Shown: piece after piece, positions 1 to 12,655 of the stretch
Layout of the letters: the number at the start of each line of letters is the position of its first letter
Position numbering within the stretch: the stretch's first letter is position 1
NCBI RefSeq assembly: GCF_014851395.1
Contig: NW_024041039.1
Coordinates: 10,397,513-10,461,512 of the forward strand
Direction of reading: 5' to 3'
DNA from: Micropterus salmoides
Lineage: Eukaryota; Chordata; Actinopteri; Centrarchiformes; Centrarchidae
Length of the DNA stretch: 64,000 nucleotides
Notes under the pieces: model-generated
Seen by the model: only the letters and a program-made list of their open reading frames with translations
Told to the model about the DNA's origin: nothing
The model's database searches: none
Translations under genes and position numbers: made by a program

Positions 1-485
1 GGCCCTGGGTGGTAAGGGAAAACGAGGCATACAACCCACAATCCTTTCTGCCTTGGCCACATGAGCTCATTTTCCTTTAAAGACGGTGTGGCAGAAAACA
101 GGATTGTTCTCTCACCTTTAATAATGCATTAACAGGATCAGATACTGTTTAAGTAGTCACGCACTCCTTTCACACTTCCTGTTTGACATTTATGAGATCC
201 GTGAAGGTCTGGAGGCTGATGCCAAGCAGTGACTGAGCACTGATGACTTTCTCAGGACAAGACACACACAGGGCTTCATTGTCAAGTGAACTGAGCGGTC
301 TGGTAACAGTCTGATGTACAGTATCGCTGTGGCTCTGGCTGTGAAATGTCAAGAGGAACAGCAGAGGAACCCTAAAAATGGATTATCCTTCACTGTACAG
401 CCCACTCTCTTCCCAGAAAGTTCCCTTCCCACATCGTGACACTGAAATCTGTCTTCTCCATCTTTTCTTTCTTGACCTGCTCCCT

Positions 486-515
486 TCCTCCTCCTCCTCC
501 TCCTCCTCCTCCTCC
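486..515 (+). repeat. (TCC)n microsatellite
   Basis: About ten TCC units in a row. Read as protein this gives a poly-Ser (plus) or poly-Arg (minus) run, which creates spurious ORFs. Confidence 0.9.
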
Positions 516-1556
516 CACCCTTCCACATTACATCAAAGCTGTGTGAAATCTGATAATTCCCCTCACCTGATGTCACTTGAGTCAGCGTGGGACGGGGTGG
601 AAGACTACACATTTGATCATCTTAAAAGTCTGAGGGTGAGGAGTTCGAAAGAAGTGAGCTCACCGAACCTCATCTCTGCTGTGGCCAGTGAGTCGAGGCT
701 TCCTTAGCCACTACTAGCATAACACATCTGGATCTCAAACACAACTGTTGTCGGTGCAGTTAATGTAGGCATCATATTTTGATAATGTAAAATAATGTTC
801 TTTGATCCCTTTCTTTAAAAACTGTTCATCATAAGTCTGACAATGTTACACTCTTATCATATCAACAATAGCAACAAAATGTATTCCTAATGTCACATTG
901 TTTGAATTGTTGTATGTGAAGGTTTTCAAAACATCAATATCAGTAGATGTAGTTTTTCCATTTAGAGTTTTTTAGAGATTTTTTGTGTGTTTTTTTAGTG
1001 TTTTAGTTCCCTTTAAGCCTTGACTTATAAAAACAGAAGCTGTGATGTCGTTGTGGAGACAGTGAGTTACTGTGGTTGTAGGTAAAACCTTTTCCACCTA
1101 ATTATTTACTTCTTTACAAGTCTACACCATGTTAAGTCATTCTGCATTAGCTATTAGCAGTTCCTGTTTTCACCGTTATGTACTGAAATATGTTGTTTCA
1201 ATTGGATTACTACTAAGAAATAGTCTAAATATAATGATCATGATCAGAAGTACCTTTTTAAATAATTTCACAGTGGATTTATAAATTGAGCTTCAAAGCT
1301 CATTCTTGACCTTGGAGACACTAAACATCTCACCTCAAGCTTTCAGCCGTATCACATTTACTTCATGAGCAGATAATGATTGTCTAGTTGTCATGGAATT
1401 GTAGTAAAGTCCTTGCCCAGTGCAGTTATTGCCTTTTTTTCTGAGCGGTCCCATTTAGAGTAAAAAAGATGATACGCTAGGTTATGCTTTAGATTGCCAA
1501 GTCGCTAACGCTGCGACCGATCAGTAAGTATAGAGGTGCATCGTATCAACTGCACT

Positions 1557-1757
1557 GTGTACATTACATTACATTTATTCATATAGCTGACGCTTTTATC
1601 CAAAGCGACTTACAACTACTATTTATGTCAGAGGTCGCACGCCCCTGGAGCAACTGTCTTGCTCGGGGACACATTGGTGGATGTGTTACAGAGGGGAATT
1701 GAGCCTGGGTCTCTCACACCAAAGGCATGTGTATTATTCATTGCGCCATCACCACCC
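1557..1757 (-). mobile_element. tRNA-derived SINE (fish type)
   Basis: Read on the minus strand, a tRNA-like head (start near 1757, GGTGATGGCGCAATGAATAA) contains a degenerate B box (GGCTCAATTCC near 1700). A body follows with the phrase AGTCGCTTTGGATAAAAGCG, and the 3' end has ACATT/ATGTA repeats at 1557-1575. This organisation and tail are typical of abundant percomorph SINEs. The same head reappears at 63910-64000, which supports one dispersed family. The B box has decayed from GGTTCGATTCC, so this is an old copy. Confidence 0.8.
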
Positions 1758-2089
1758 TTATACAGGTGTATAACCTGTATACATGTGTACATTTAACTAG
1801 CCTTGTTTTTGAGTGCTGTCGATCTGTTTTCAGTTCATGAAGGTTAATTGTACATTTTGGTCACCTAAAAATGTCTTGTTCAGCATTCAGTTCTACTGAA
1901 AGACACTCTAAGGAGTCGGCTGTTCATTTTTTCCAGTATTACATTTTGTTTTAAGCGTGTGTATTTGCTAACCAAAATTAGCTTCCCAATTAATATCAGT
2001 TACAGTAAATCTAAGCTAGCTAGTTGGCGCTAGTTGACAACCTAGAATCATGGACGAAATGTAAATTCACTAGTAAACCGACTTTGGAG

Positions 2090-2275
2090 GGAATCAAATT
2101 CATGGCTACGTCACCCCTCACTTCTCCCATACCCTACCCTTCTGTCCAAATATGGTCACCAAAAAACCAACAACAACCAAACTGCCAAAATTGAGGCTTC
2201 AAAACGGTAGTCCATAAACCAACAGGTGACATCACAGTGGCTACGTCCACTTCTTTTATACAGTCTATGGTTCAG
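2090..2275. repeat. Non-autonomous DNA repeat (fish 'TATACAGTCTATGG' type)
   Basis: The stretch contains the phrases GGTGACATCACAGTGG and CTACGTCCACTTC and ends in TATACAGTCTATGG near 2261-2272. This is a terminal motif that I recognise as recurring in fish genomes. The matching opposite end was not located, so the boundaries are approximate. Confidence 0.5.
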
Positions 2276-2915
2276 AGCAATTTCTGCATGTTCTGAGTTA
2301 TGAGGTTTTTGACACAGACTGTTCTAATCAGGTGCTAAAGGTTAAAACAACCCTGACCTTTTAGGGTCAACATTGAAGAACTTGTCACTTGTATCTTTTC
2401 AAGCCTGGCTCTCTGCCGCTATCCTCAGGAAGCTGCAGCCCTCCTTTGGCCCTCAGACGACAGGCCACAGTGAGCTCTATCTTGCCCCCATCTCCTTTTA
2501 AAGAAGCAGTCAGTATTGCTCTTGAGGGTCAGTACCTTTTGCATACCAGGCCTGAGATGACATCAAACATCCTCCCTAACAAAACCACAGTCCCTTTACA
2601 TGCTTTTTTTTATATATTTAATGTCTCCCAGCCTCACTCTGTTTCCATGACGATGATCCAGTATTGAGTTTTCGCCTACTAAAGTCCGGCTCATGACATG
2701 GCGCTGCAGCCTGTGGCGGGATTTGGATGCAGTCCATGAGGAGAGAGGATGGAGGGGGAGAAGAGGATGGTGGGCCGAAAGAGCGTGGGCCTCAGTGACA
2801 TTGTGTGACTATGTTACTGTAATCATGCAGAGATTAAACAGCAGAGCAGCATCCTTTTAGGTCTGCAGGAAATTATTTTTTGTGTACAAAGACGCTGAGA
2901 TCACATCCTCAGAGA

Positions 2916-2921
2916 TGTGTG

Positions 2922-2959
<38 letters not shown>
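2916..2959 (+). repeat. (GT)n microsatellite
   Basis: A GT dinucleotide array with a single GC interruption (GTGTGCGTGTGT). Length polymorphism is likely. Confidence 0.95.
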
Positions 2960-2960
<1 letters not shown>

Positions 2961-4625
2961 TATTCACCCACGTGTAGAGAGAGCGAGAGGGTGAGAATTG
3001 AATCGTTGGCTGGGTCATGAAAGGCAAACGAAAAAGGGCATGATAAGAAAATCCCCAGGACGAAGGTGCCAGATAGTGAGCAGCAGTCGGGGGAATCTAT
3101 GCTGAGACGTGATACTGCAGTGTGATTATGTAACGCACAGGGGAAAAAGGATCTCAAAGCAACTCATCCTGTGAATGAGGGGGTTACAATTCCCACAAGG
3201 ACAACTCATATTGACAGATGCAACCAGAAACACAAAGCAGGAAAAAAGGCATATCCTCAGCAGTTTCCTGTATAAAATACACCAGTTCTACATAATATCT
3301 ATACCCAATTAGAAGCACCTGAAAACACCATCTGCCAGTTTAAAAGAATGGTCACATCAGCTTTTAAAATAGAGAGCAGTGAAGTTTGATTCATTAATTG
3401 CCGCCGTTGACCAATAACAAGAAGAGCCAGAGTCCAACATGGAGGACGCCATCATTGCTTAATAGCGGAGTTGCACCATTCATTTTTACATTCTTCTTTT
3501 GTTCCGCAAAAGACTGTTCCGCAAAAGACAGTTATGAGACAGGATTCAATGGTACACAGAGCTAATGACCTTGCTAACTTACGGTTGGCAAGCTTGTCAG
3601 CTCCCCCCCTTTTATAAATACATGTTTATTAAATTAAATTATGTAAGTTAGGAGAACAGACACAGTACAAAGAAAATTAAAAAAGGTGCTTGTGACTAAT
3701 TCTGACTGACTTTCCATCTACTACCATCTTCCTGGATGGCTAGTGTGTTAGCCGTTAGGTTGCGAGCTAGAGTAGTTCACAAACCAGCCCTGCATGTAGT
3801 TCCTTCATCACCAGGTATCAAAAAACAAATATTTAGCCTAAGTGCCTTGGCGCACTACACATATGTCAAGATATTTTTAATAAAACTATAATTTTTCATA
3901 GTTTTAAAACACTAAAACAAGCTAATGTTAAACATTTTTTCCTTAAGGAATAAACATGCTAAATGGTTAGCATTTTTCATCCACTGTGAAGGAAATCTGT
4001 CAATAAGTCAACACTTGACCAAGCACTGACTTCCTCTTGTTAGTCGATGAACAGTCAGTGAACTGTAAAAACACTGTGCTGATATTTCATAAAGAAAACA
4101 ACACTACCTAGAACAGAACTTGCATTAACATAAAGTCCATTTAGAGGACCATAACATAAGCCATTTGGTGGACACGGACTCAGAGTGCATGTAATGTTAG
4201 CATGAATGGGCTCAGTGGGAAGTGAACTTCTACCCCAGGCAATGTCAGTGCCCTGCTCCATGCACGCTGCTATACAGGCTATCAAGAGTCCATATCACTG
4301 TCCATTATGGAGTTAAAACTCATATCTTGTGATTCTTTCTTTAAAATTTCACAATTTATTTACATTATTAATTGGTAAACTGACAGTCAACCAGAGGTTT
4401 TGTGTTTGGGCACCTGCTGAAGTGCTTTACTGTTATTTTTATCATACACTTTTTGGTAGTTTAACATGAGTAAAATGTATTATTATTAGAACAGAATGAG
4501 AATAAATGTACATTAGTGGGGTAGAAGTACAAAGGCATAAAATTTAATTACTTAGGTAAAGTGCAAGCACATAAAAACTGAACACTTTATCAGCATTGTA
4601 CTGTTACTAGTGGTGTGTTACTGAC

Positions 4626-4720
4626 CTCAGCGTGGCCTCCAGCGTTCAGGAGCTTGTTGCAGCGGTCACACTTGAGACACAACTTGTGCCAGTCCTTCCC
4701 CAGAGATGACACCTTTTCAG
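4626..4720 (-). CDS. Cysteine-rich LIM protein (CRIP2-like), coding exon 2
   Basis: This exon encodes the middle of the first LIM zinc-finger domain of a CRIP-family protein, a small adaptor. It reads [20 protein letters not shown] and then NKLLNAGGHAE. The acceptor is CATGTGCAG and the donor GAG|GTCAGTAAC. Its length of 95 nt joins to exon 1 in phase 1 (G + CT gives Ala15) and closes on a codon boundary at Glu46. Joined with exon 1, the zinc ligands C5, C8, H26, C29, C32 and C35 fit the LIM spacing C-x2-C-x17-H-x2-C-x2-C-x2-C exactly. No stop or frameshift is seen. The second zinc half-site must lie in later exons that are not in view. The sequence is closer to CRIP2 ([24 protein letters not shown]) than to CRIP1. 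The paralogue call is from remembered family sequences. Confidence 0.9.
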
Positions 4721-6406
4721 CTGCACATGAAAGACAAAAGACAGAGGGATGGGGCTGAGTGCAAACATTCACATAAAGCTGCATTTATATACATTACTGT
4801 GAACAACAGCCTTTATTTTCTCCAATCAATTGTGTCGGGCTTGGTATGCGTTATAATGTGCCCTTCAATCACTCGTCACAGAGAGGAATGACGTTCCTGA
4901 TTGCTTCACTCTCCAGAATAATGACTGTACTGTATCTCTGGGCTGCTGTGCCCAGGGGGGAAACCCTGTCATCGTGCCAACTGAGTGATTGTTTGATGAG
5001 GGGGTGTGGGGGATACTGGGAATGCCAGTGTACCACACAGGATGCTGTGATGATGTCATTGCGGGATAGAGAGACAGTGGCGTGAGTCCCAGTCCAGCTG
5101 GAGCAGCAGGGGGTGGTCAGATCTAACCCAGATCCTTTGTGCTATCGCTCCAAATACACCCCATCCCCCACTTTACAGTACACCCATCCTGCTGCAGACA
5201 GCCCTTCATCATCATTCTGTCCCTTTTTTTCCCCTCAGTCTCCCAGACCGACTGCCTCTCCAGACAAGCAAGGGACCCTAATTATACCCTTTCCAATAAT
5301 AAATATCTGCTGCTTCCACACAATGGGCCCTAAGGAGTCATGCAGGCAGCAGAGGAAACACCTTCTCTTATCAAGGCAGGGCGCAAATAGCCGGATACTG
5401 GAGTCTGTTTCCTACATACCCTCAGTCAAAAACACACACACACAACCATATGCACACACATATAGCATGTATGTGGACATACAGACGATTACTTCCTCCT
5501 GGACATCCTCTCTCTAGCTGCTTCTCCCATGTGTACAATAACCTGTAAAAGAACTGTCAAATTCCTGAGTCAGTTAATGTTAGGAAGCAAATTAAATCAA
5601 ACAGAGATGTGAGAGTCAGTTTCTGAACAACATGGAATGCAATGAACTATTTAAAAAAAAATAACAAAAAGAAAAACAGAGGTCAAACTATAACTAAATA
5701 TGGACATCATGAAAAGGATAACGCACATTGATTGCTTCTTGCATTAATTTTTTTAACAATAACAATAACAGTCTTTTCAAAACGAATGTACACTTTTAGA
5801 TTCGAAATCACCCGTCTTGAGAAAAAAAACAAGCATTACAGACAACCAGTCTTGCATGAGCAGTACCTAACATATCCAAAAGTCTCAGGACTTTTTTTTT
5901 ATGGATTGTGTGTATTATTTTTCTCAATTGTTGTAATCTTTTTGTATTATCTTCACCTTTGACTTAATCAAGTTCCTTCTTTTGATAATAAAGTAAGATT
6001 TGATTTGGGTGCCATGTGGAAAATTCTTCTTGGGACTGCTTTAGGAGATCAGACTACTCCCTGCAGAGGTTTCTGTTTACTGTCACTTCTCCCTGTCAAT
6101 TACAACACTGAGACAAATGGCCAACAACAAGTCCCTGCAGAAAAGCTGGGGATGGGGTGCGGGGTGAGGGAGGAAGGAGTCCTCCCATCAACACTTGAGA
6201 GCAGAGGAATGCTGACTTGGACATAAACTGACGGAAATGTTAAATCACGTTTAAAGATAGTTATTCGGAGTAAAAAGGCTGTAATAAATCCCTCTTTAAA
6301 TCAATCTGCTCTTAAATCAGAGGATGGCTGTAAAACCTCCAGACGCGACTAGAGTTAAAAGGAAACATATGACTGAGATCAGTTGCTTCTGTCTGTCTGA
6401 CACTGC

Positions 6407-6759
6407 TTAAGCCTAGTTCACACTACATGATTTTAAGCCCGATTTGCCGGTCGGCGAGCACTGCAAAACACTTTTTACTCACCTCCAGTTCTCTCTGTAG
6501 CACAGACAATCCCTGCTACCTGTGTGTGCTAATCCATTCTTTCATCCATATTCTTTGTTTTTATAATTGCCATCTTTATAATAGATATATCAGAAATGTG
6601 TCGAGGAGCCGTTTTGATGCATCCTTGTGTATTTCACACACTTAAAGACTGGCGACCGCCGATCAACCGCTGATTTACCTTTGATTACAGCCTGATGGTC
6701 ACTGAGCTTGCAGAGCGGCAAATCAGGCTAAAAATTGTGTAGTGTGAACTAGGCTTAAC
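6407..6759. mobile_element. MITE flanked by TTAA, piggyBac-type target site
   Basis: The element at 6411-6755 has terminal inverted repeats beginning GCCTAGTTCACACTACA at both ends (right end read on minus). Similarity continues about 35 bp, through ...TTTTAAGCC against ...TTTTTAGCC. It is flanked by TTAA at 6407-6410 and 6756-6759. A four-base TTAA duplication is the piggyBac superfamily signature. At about 345 bp with no transposase, it is non-autonomous. Confidence 0.75.
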
Positions 6760-7110
6760 AGTTCAACTACTTTCAGTGTTTAGATACAAACTGACTAAAT
6801 AAGCAACATTTTTAATCACTATAAGCAATTACAATTAAATTAACTTCAACTACTTTCAACTCTAACACTTCTAAAAACATTCACCTGATTCACAACAGTT
6901 CACCTGATGCTTCAAATTCAACTGAAATTTCCTTTTCTTTCTTTTTGTTTACAGTTCAACTGACAGTTTTACAGCTTTTATTGCTTACTCGACAGTTCAG
7001 CTGCTTTCACAGGTGGGACATCTACTATCACCATCTCTTACATGCATACTCTGAACTTATAGTTCATCTGTTTTCAGCTCCTACACTTCAACAGACGCTT
7101 CAACCTCAAC
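6760..7110 (+). repeat. Degenerate repeat array, left arm (CAGTTCAACT type)
   Basis: Irregularly repeated phrases such as CAGTTCAACT, ACAGTTCACCTGAT and GACAGTTCAGCTGCTTTCA occur every 20-40 bp. The array begins immediately after the TTAA of the preceding MITE. The same phrases occur in the opposite orientation at 8400-9015, so the two blocks look like inverted arms of one large degenerate element. Confidence 0.6.
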
Positions 7111-8399
7111 TACAATTCTCATGAAATATTTAACCAAGAGAAGAATTCACATTAAGACATTTAGACCCGTTAACAGTGTGTGCGCATGCAATATTCAGCG
7201 TAAATGAGCACGCTTCTTGAGTAAATTGTGCCTTTTCTAATTTCTATTAAAGTATTAATTTATCACAGACCTTTAAAGAACTTCAGAAATGTTTGTTTGG
7301 AGTATAAATGGAAGCAGAAGAGCTTTAACGTGTCTGTTCTGGGTGTGAGTGATTTATTTCCTCCTAAATCTGAGGATAATATACCTCCTTCCTCTACAGT
7401 ATGAAAAATACTGCCAGTATGTGCCCAGTGTTGCGAATTCGGTGTGTGTGTTCATGTCTTTGACTGGCTTGTAAACACACATATCTCCAGACAGATCTGA
7501 AAAGTCAGCGTATGAATGGAAACAGATGTCAGAGCCTTGCATGTATGTCCTCATTCCCCACTGTATGTGACTCTGTCTGTGTGTAGTAACAAAGTCCACT
7601 GTTTAACAGCCCCCTGTTTTAAAGGGCAGTTGTTATTATAAGAGAGGGGTGAGCCTGTCTGTCTGTATTATGTGTTGTGGGGGAGGTGGAGGGGACCTGC
7701 TTCTGGCCCAGATGTTTATACCTCCAGCTCTATGCGAGCCTCTATCCTTATTACCCTTCATGTAGTATAGCCCCAACCACGGAAATAAAGTCATAAAATA
7801 TGCATGTTGGCTGACATTTTACATGCATGCAAAGAAAAAAAAACTAAATAAAACAAAAAAACTGAAGAATAAAAATGACTGCATCAATGTGTGTTCTTTA
7901 TCTTCCAAAATAATAAATGCGTAGGTACAAATGAGGAGACTGAAATGCCACCAAGTCTTCCACTACCTCATTATGGCAACAACTTGAGGGTAAATGCACC
8001 CACTTGTGTAAACAAACAAGCTCCTGTTCACAGGAAAGTCTCTCCGAATAGTCACATTTACTTTGTCAACATCGGTGAGGATGTGCCAAATCCTTTTAGC
8101 CAATTCTCTCAAAACAGCCTGCAATTTGCCTCTTCCACTGTATGTAAAAGAGATACCACGAATTAAATAATTTCAGTAATTCTCCTCCTCTAACGTTTTC
8201 AAAACATTATACTACAGAACATTAACCTTCAGGATAAAATAGCAGGGGCACAAACAGCAAAGGCCATATATTTAATGAGAGTGTGATGTAACATACAAAC
8301 TACACTTATTACGAGAAGAGATACATCAGAAGCTGAGTGGCTTCCCACTGTAATAGCAATGCACACTATTAATATAACATACCAAAATATCAAGGTGCT

Positions 8400-9015
8400 A
8401 AAGAATTGACAATTGAATTTTAAGTTGAAGCGTCAGCTGAACGGTTTACAGTGTTAATAGCTAAATGTACGTTGGAAATGTTCAATGTCAAAGGCAGTTG
8501 AAGTCAGTTTAATTGTAATTGTTTATATCATTTGACAATTTAGCTTCAACCTCAAGAACTGTAGGAAGCTGAATTGTCAGTTTGTATGTAAACACTGGAA
8601 GTAGTTGAATAGACATGTGAAGAGCAAGAGTGGGAAGTTTAAGAGCACCAATTAAAAGCAGCTGAAATGTCAGTAGGATGAGTGTTAACAATAAAAGCAG
8701 GTGAACTGTCACTTGAGGTGTGAGAGATGAGAGCAGTTGAAATGTCAGTTGTACTGTAAATTATGAAACAATTGAAATTTGAGTTGAAGTTGATGCGGCG
8801 GAGGCAGCTGAATTGTGTCCACTGTTAATAATTGAAGTGTTAGTTGAAGCTGAAGCACTGAAATGGTTCAAAGTGTCTGTTGAAGTGTCTACAATCGCTT
8901 TGAACATTTTGTTTAAAGTTCGAGCACTGCAGGCAGTCGATTTGTCAGTCTGTGTGTTTTAGCACTGCAAGTAGTTGGACTGTCTATCAAAGTGTAAGAG
9001 ATGAAAGCAGGTGAA
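8400..9015 (-). repeat. Degenerate repeat array, right arm (inverted relative to 6760-7110)
   Basis: Phrases such as GCAGTTGAAATGTCAGTTG, CAGGTGAACTGTCA and GTTAGTTGAAGCTGAAGC recur here. On the minus strand they match the left-arm units. This resembles subterminal repeats of a large non-autonomous DNA transposon. The 1.3 kb between the arms (7110-8400) shows no transposase. Confidence 0.6.
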
Positions 9016-9196
9016 ATGTCAGTATGTGTCAAAGCTATGAAGCTTGCAAATTGGGTGGACTTCATCTTGGCAGTCAATGGAGCCAAATATGTCCAAATTT
9101 GGCTAAAGGCGTGAAGGCCTGAACAAGCAGCAACCACAACAGATGACTGTGATAGGCTGAAGTGCCTGTTTTATTCTAGATTTTATATATATAAAA

Positions 9197-9198
<2 letters not shown>

Positions 9199-9260
<62 letters not shown>
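9199..9260 (+). repeat. (AC)n microsatellite
   Basis: A perfect array of about 31 AC dinucleotides, preceded by a short (TA)n. It lies directly upstream of the LINE remnant. Confidence 0.97.
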
Positions 9261-9262
<2 letters not shown>

Positions 9263-9296
9263 TAAAATTTTTGAATAGATTTAAATAGTACAGATT

Positions 9297-9644
9297 TTGG
9301 GAACATGTATATCAAAGCTGGACTACTGCAATGCGCTCCTCACCAGGATCCCTGGCAAAAGCCTCCAGAAGCTGCAGTACATTCAAAACAGCGCTGCTAG
9401 GATCCTGCTGAGGGTGCGCAAACACGACCACATGACTCCCATCCTCAAATCACTGCACTGGCTTCCTGTCTCACTCAGGAATGAGCACAAGGCCACCCTC
9501 CTCACCCACAAGTGCATCCATGGTGACGCCTTAAAACCCACCTTTTTAGGAAAGTTTTTGGTCGACTCCTTTTCTTTGTCCTATTGTTTTTATTTTTGTG
9601 CACTGTGTGTTTTATTTTTTACACTTTCCTGTTTTTATCTGTAG
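9297..9644 (+). pseudogene. LINE reverse transcriptase C-terminal remnant (L2/Rex-type)
   Basis: An open frame reads SKLDYCNALLTRIPGKSLQK, then LQYIQNSAARILLRVRKHDH, then LKSLHWLPVSLRNEHKATLL. The LDYCN, Q-NSAAR and LHWLPV blocks are the standard C-terminal region of L2/Rex-type non-LTR retrotransposon polymerases in fish. The similarity ends around residue 85 (near 9560). The catalytic FADD region and the endonuclease are absent, so this is a 5'-truncated dead copy. An ATT-rich tail follows near 9690-9702. Confidence 0.85.
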
Positions 9645-10859
9645 CAATTTGGGATTTGTTTAAATATAAAGTGTGTTACATATAAAATGTATTATTATTA
9701 TAAAGCTATTATTACATGTGTTGCTTTCATTTGTGGTGGTTGGGAGGTTTTCCAAACATAATGTTTTTTTACTGCAATTTAATTATTTTTTCCCCCCCCA
9801 TTCATTCTAAATTATTTCGGCCTGTGTTGACAATTCACATTGATGTCATTACTAAAATCCCGTTGTGTCTCTAAAAAAAGTAAAATAAAAATAACCGTTC
9901 ATTATTTACATTAAGCACTGACAGACAGATGGTGGTAATGCAGGAACACTGAGCTTCAGGCGAAAGGATGAGGAAAACTGAATCGGAGTGCTGGTCAGAG
10001 GTTACCACCATAACCGTACGATACCTGCACCACTGTAAGCTGCTTAACTTCATTTGTAAATTCCTGGTCTAAGCTCTTCCGTCTACGGTTGGCTTCTCTG
10101 ATTGCAGTCAATATGGTTTAAATCACTGAGACAGCTTGCTGCAGACTCCTCATCTCACTGATTTTGCCTCAATGTGTACAAACGCTTGTTTTCACTGACG
10201 TTAGTGAACATTAAATCAAATTAGAAGAGGCAAAGCTCAACATACTTGAAAGAGTTTTTGTGATTCTGAAGAGCTCTGTGTGTTTGCACGTCAGTCAACT
10301 TCAGCCGCAAAAAAACGCCATTAGATTTTGTGATCAGATGCGTAGAAACATGAGCACATTTTCACGTAGAGATGGGTGCCGAAACTGCACTACACCACCT
10401 GATGTGCATGAAAATGACTTCAGCTGTGGCACTCCACCCACCTCACACACACAGTTGATTTGGAGCCAGGAAATGACCAAACAAGCTCAAGTGCAAAAAA
10501 ACATGTACCTGACGCCCAACAAGAAACAGCATTACAACAGTGTTAGCGCTTCCACTGACTTTCCGCTGGCATGAAATTAAGCGGCAACATCTCATCCAAA
10601 CACTCTACTTTTTGCCATTCAAAACTCAAGGCATGAGTAAGTGATGATTTACCTCACTAAATGGAAAAAGCCTTTCAATTGGCTTTCTGATTTAATAAGG
10701 TCACACATATTCACACTTAATGCATTACAGACATCAATTGAACATCTGTAAAAGACCATAACTAATGTGAAAACACAGTTTGTCCTTTTATGTTTGTATT
10801 TTATTTTGAAAATTAGGCTTTTTCTGATGTTCTAATGATAAATTATCCATGATAGTAGC

Positions 10860-11437
10860 TAGGGCTAAATGTAGGTAAAAATGTAGGTTAATTATACAGA
10901 TCATGTGACCCGTTTTCTATAGTCATGCAGTTACAAATTGAATCCGTTGTCATCCTTGTGTGACAGACTTGCGAGCCAATCAGTGCTGAGTCTCCCGTTA
11001 CGGTCCTACTCACCAATCAGAGCGGGTACAGGGTGTATAAATTTTACAAAAACAAACAAAACTAGAGGAAAACGTGTGGGATAATGGCGCCAGGCAAACC
11101 GACACAGGCATTTTTTCTGTCCTCTGCCCGGCATCAACTCACACTACTGTTAATTTGTAATTTTGTGTGCTTCTACTACTGATAACAGCTGTCTGTGAGC
11201 CAGTTTTGTCTGTTTTAACTGTGTTTATTGTTGTCCAGGAGTCTGCACAGGGTGTTTTATTTTGAAATTTGTGCCAATCGTGTCTCATGTTGTAATGCTC
11301 CATGACATGTTTTATCTATTACACAGTGTTTATTGAACTTTAGCTAAACTTTTTTTAAAAATCGCAAATCGAATCGTAATTGCAATATTTCGCAGAAAAA
11401 TCGCCAATATATTTTTTCCCAAAATTGTTAAGCCCTA
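10860..11437. mobile_element. hAT-like non-autonomous element (TAGGGCT ends)
   Basis: The stretch starts TAGGGCTAAATG and ends TTGTTAAGCCCTA, giving short inverted TAGGGCT termini. The right end on the minus strand carries the ATTGCAATTACGATTCGATT-type phrase common at the ends of a fish hAT-like family. The flanking 8 bp (ATAGTAGC and ATAAAAAC) do not match, so the target-site duplication is not preserved or my boundary is off. Confidence 0.6.
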
Positions 11438-12608
11438 ATAAAAACCCATAACTCAAAGAAGTATTAGGAGCCAACACAAAAGCATTAGATAGGGGCAGTC
11501 TTGATATTTGCTGAAGAGAAAGACTAAACTGGGCCTAACTTTATTCTTGGTAAATTGGAGTCATAAGACATCTAATGCAAATGGTAAAAACAATCAAATA
11601 GATTCAGCATATTTGAAAATTAGTGACTCGTGATATTCCAGCATGTAATAGTAGCTGTTCTGCTTGCAAAGATAGAGATACATCAGAAAACTTCAAGCAG
11701 GCTATAACTCAATTTAATTTGTTTGTCCTGTTACATGATTAAGTTACACTTTATTTCATATTAAGAGTGAAACCAATTATGCTCTGTGTAGCGACAGCCA
11801 GTAAGAAGAGCAGCATGGGAACAAATGGTCTACAAACATACTGTAATTAGACAGAACATTAAGCAACAGAACTTTAACAAGGGGGTCTTCAGAAGGAAAG
11901 CATTAACGGCCCATTTCTCCAAATGACTTAATTACGGTTGTTTGATTGTCAACAGTGCCCAAACACTAGAGCTGACGATGGACTGAGATTCAACCCCCGG
12001 GGTCGGCAGAACATTCTTCAGTCTTACTTAAAGCCTAAAAAGTTGCAACAGACAAACAGTACAAGACAACATTTATACAGCTGAACTCCCAGCATGCAAC
12101 GGGGGGAGGAATGTCCACCATGGAGTTCGGCTCTGAAATGTCATATGGGTGCTCTTTTATCACTCAATAATTCAATCAGGATGCATCAGGGGGAAATCTA
12201 ATGCGGTTGACAAAAAGGACGATGCCAAGTCCGCTGCTTGGCATGTTGCAGAAGGAGATAAAATTAGCAACAACTGTAAAAGCTGCAGTTTCTGGTTGTT
12301 TAAGCACTTGAAGAAGAAGTGTACATAGATGTAACACACTTTAGTGATGCACGAGGGTAAATGCTTAATATTAAAGACCTCACTGCTGTATAAAAAAAAC
12401 TATATTCTCAGTTTGTCACAGATGAGGCTGAGGTTAAATCACGAGCTTATGAACAAGTCTCTTCGTAATGTTCATGATGTAACCAATATTATTGTAAATA
12501 TCTCTAAATCACAGTTGACTTGATTCTGTTCTGGTGCACCCTCTGGTAATGTGGACCCATCTGTTCAGCTCTTCCTAGAATAAACCCATCCAAAACTCAT
12601 AAACAAAC

Positions 12609-12609
<1 letters not shown>

Positions 12610-12653
<44 letters not shown>
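12610..12653 (+). repeat. (CA)n microsatellite
   Basis: About 22 CA units, flanked by CAAACAAACAA on the left and CCTCTCCCTCC on the right. Confidence 0.95.

Positions 12654-12655
<2 letters not shown>

Larger units (their letters stand above)
1..4625. other. crip2-like intron 2 / downstream DNA, no exon seen
   Basis: The third crip exon should lie on the minus strand below 4626. It would encode the second zinc half-site (HDGKPFCHKPCY-type sequence). I read this stretch on the minus strand and did not find it, so intron 2 probably runs past the window edge. Contents seen: a TCC array near 486-515, a SINE at 1557-1757, a MITE end near 2090-2275, a GT array at 2916-2959, and otherwise AT-rich unique-looking sequence. 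Confidence 0.6.

Noticed and set aside
378..707. 109-codon frame with a serine run
   Set aside because: The serine run is the TCC microsatellite, and there are no splice or homology signals.
6760..9015. CRISPR-like repeat and spacer pattern
   Set aside because: Units are degenerate, unevenly spaced and inverted between arms in a vertebrate genome. They fit transposon subterminal repeats.
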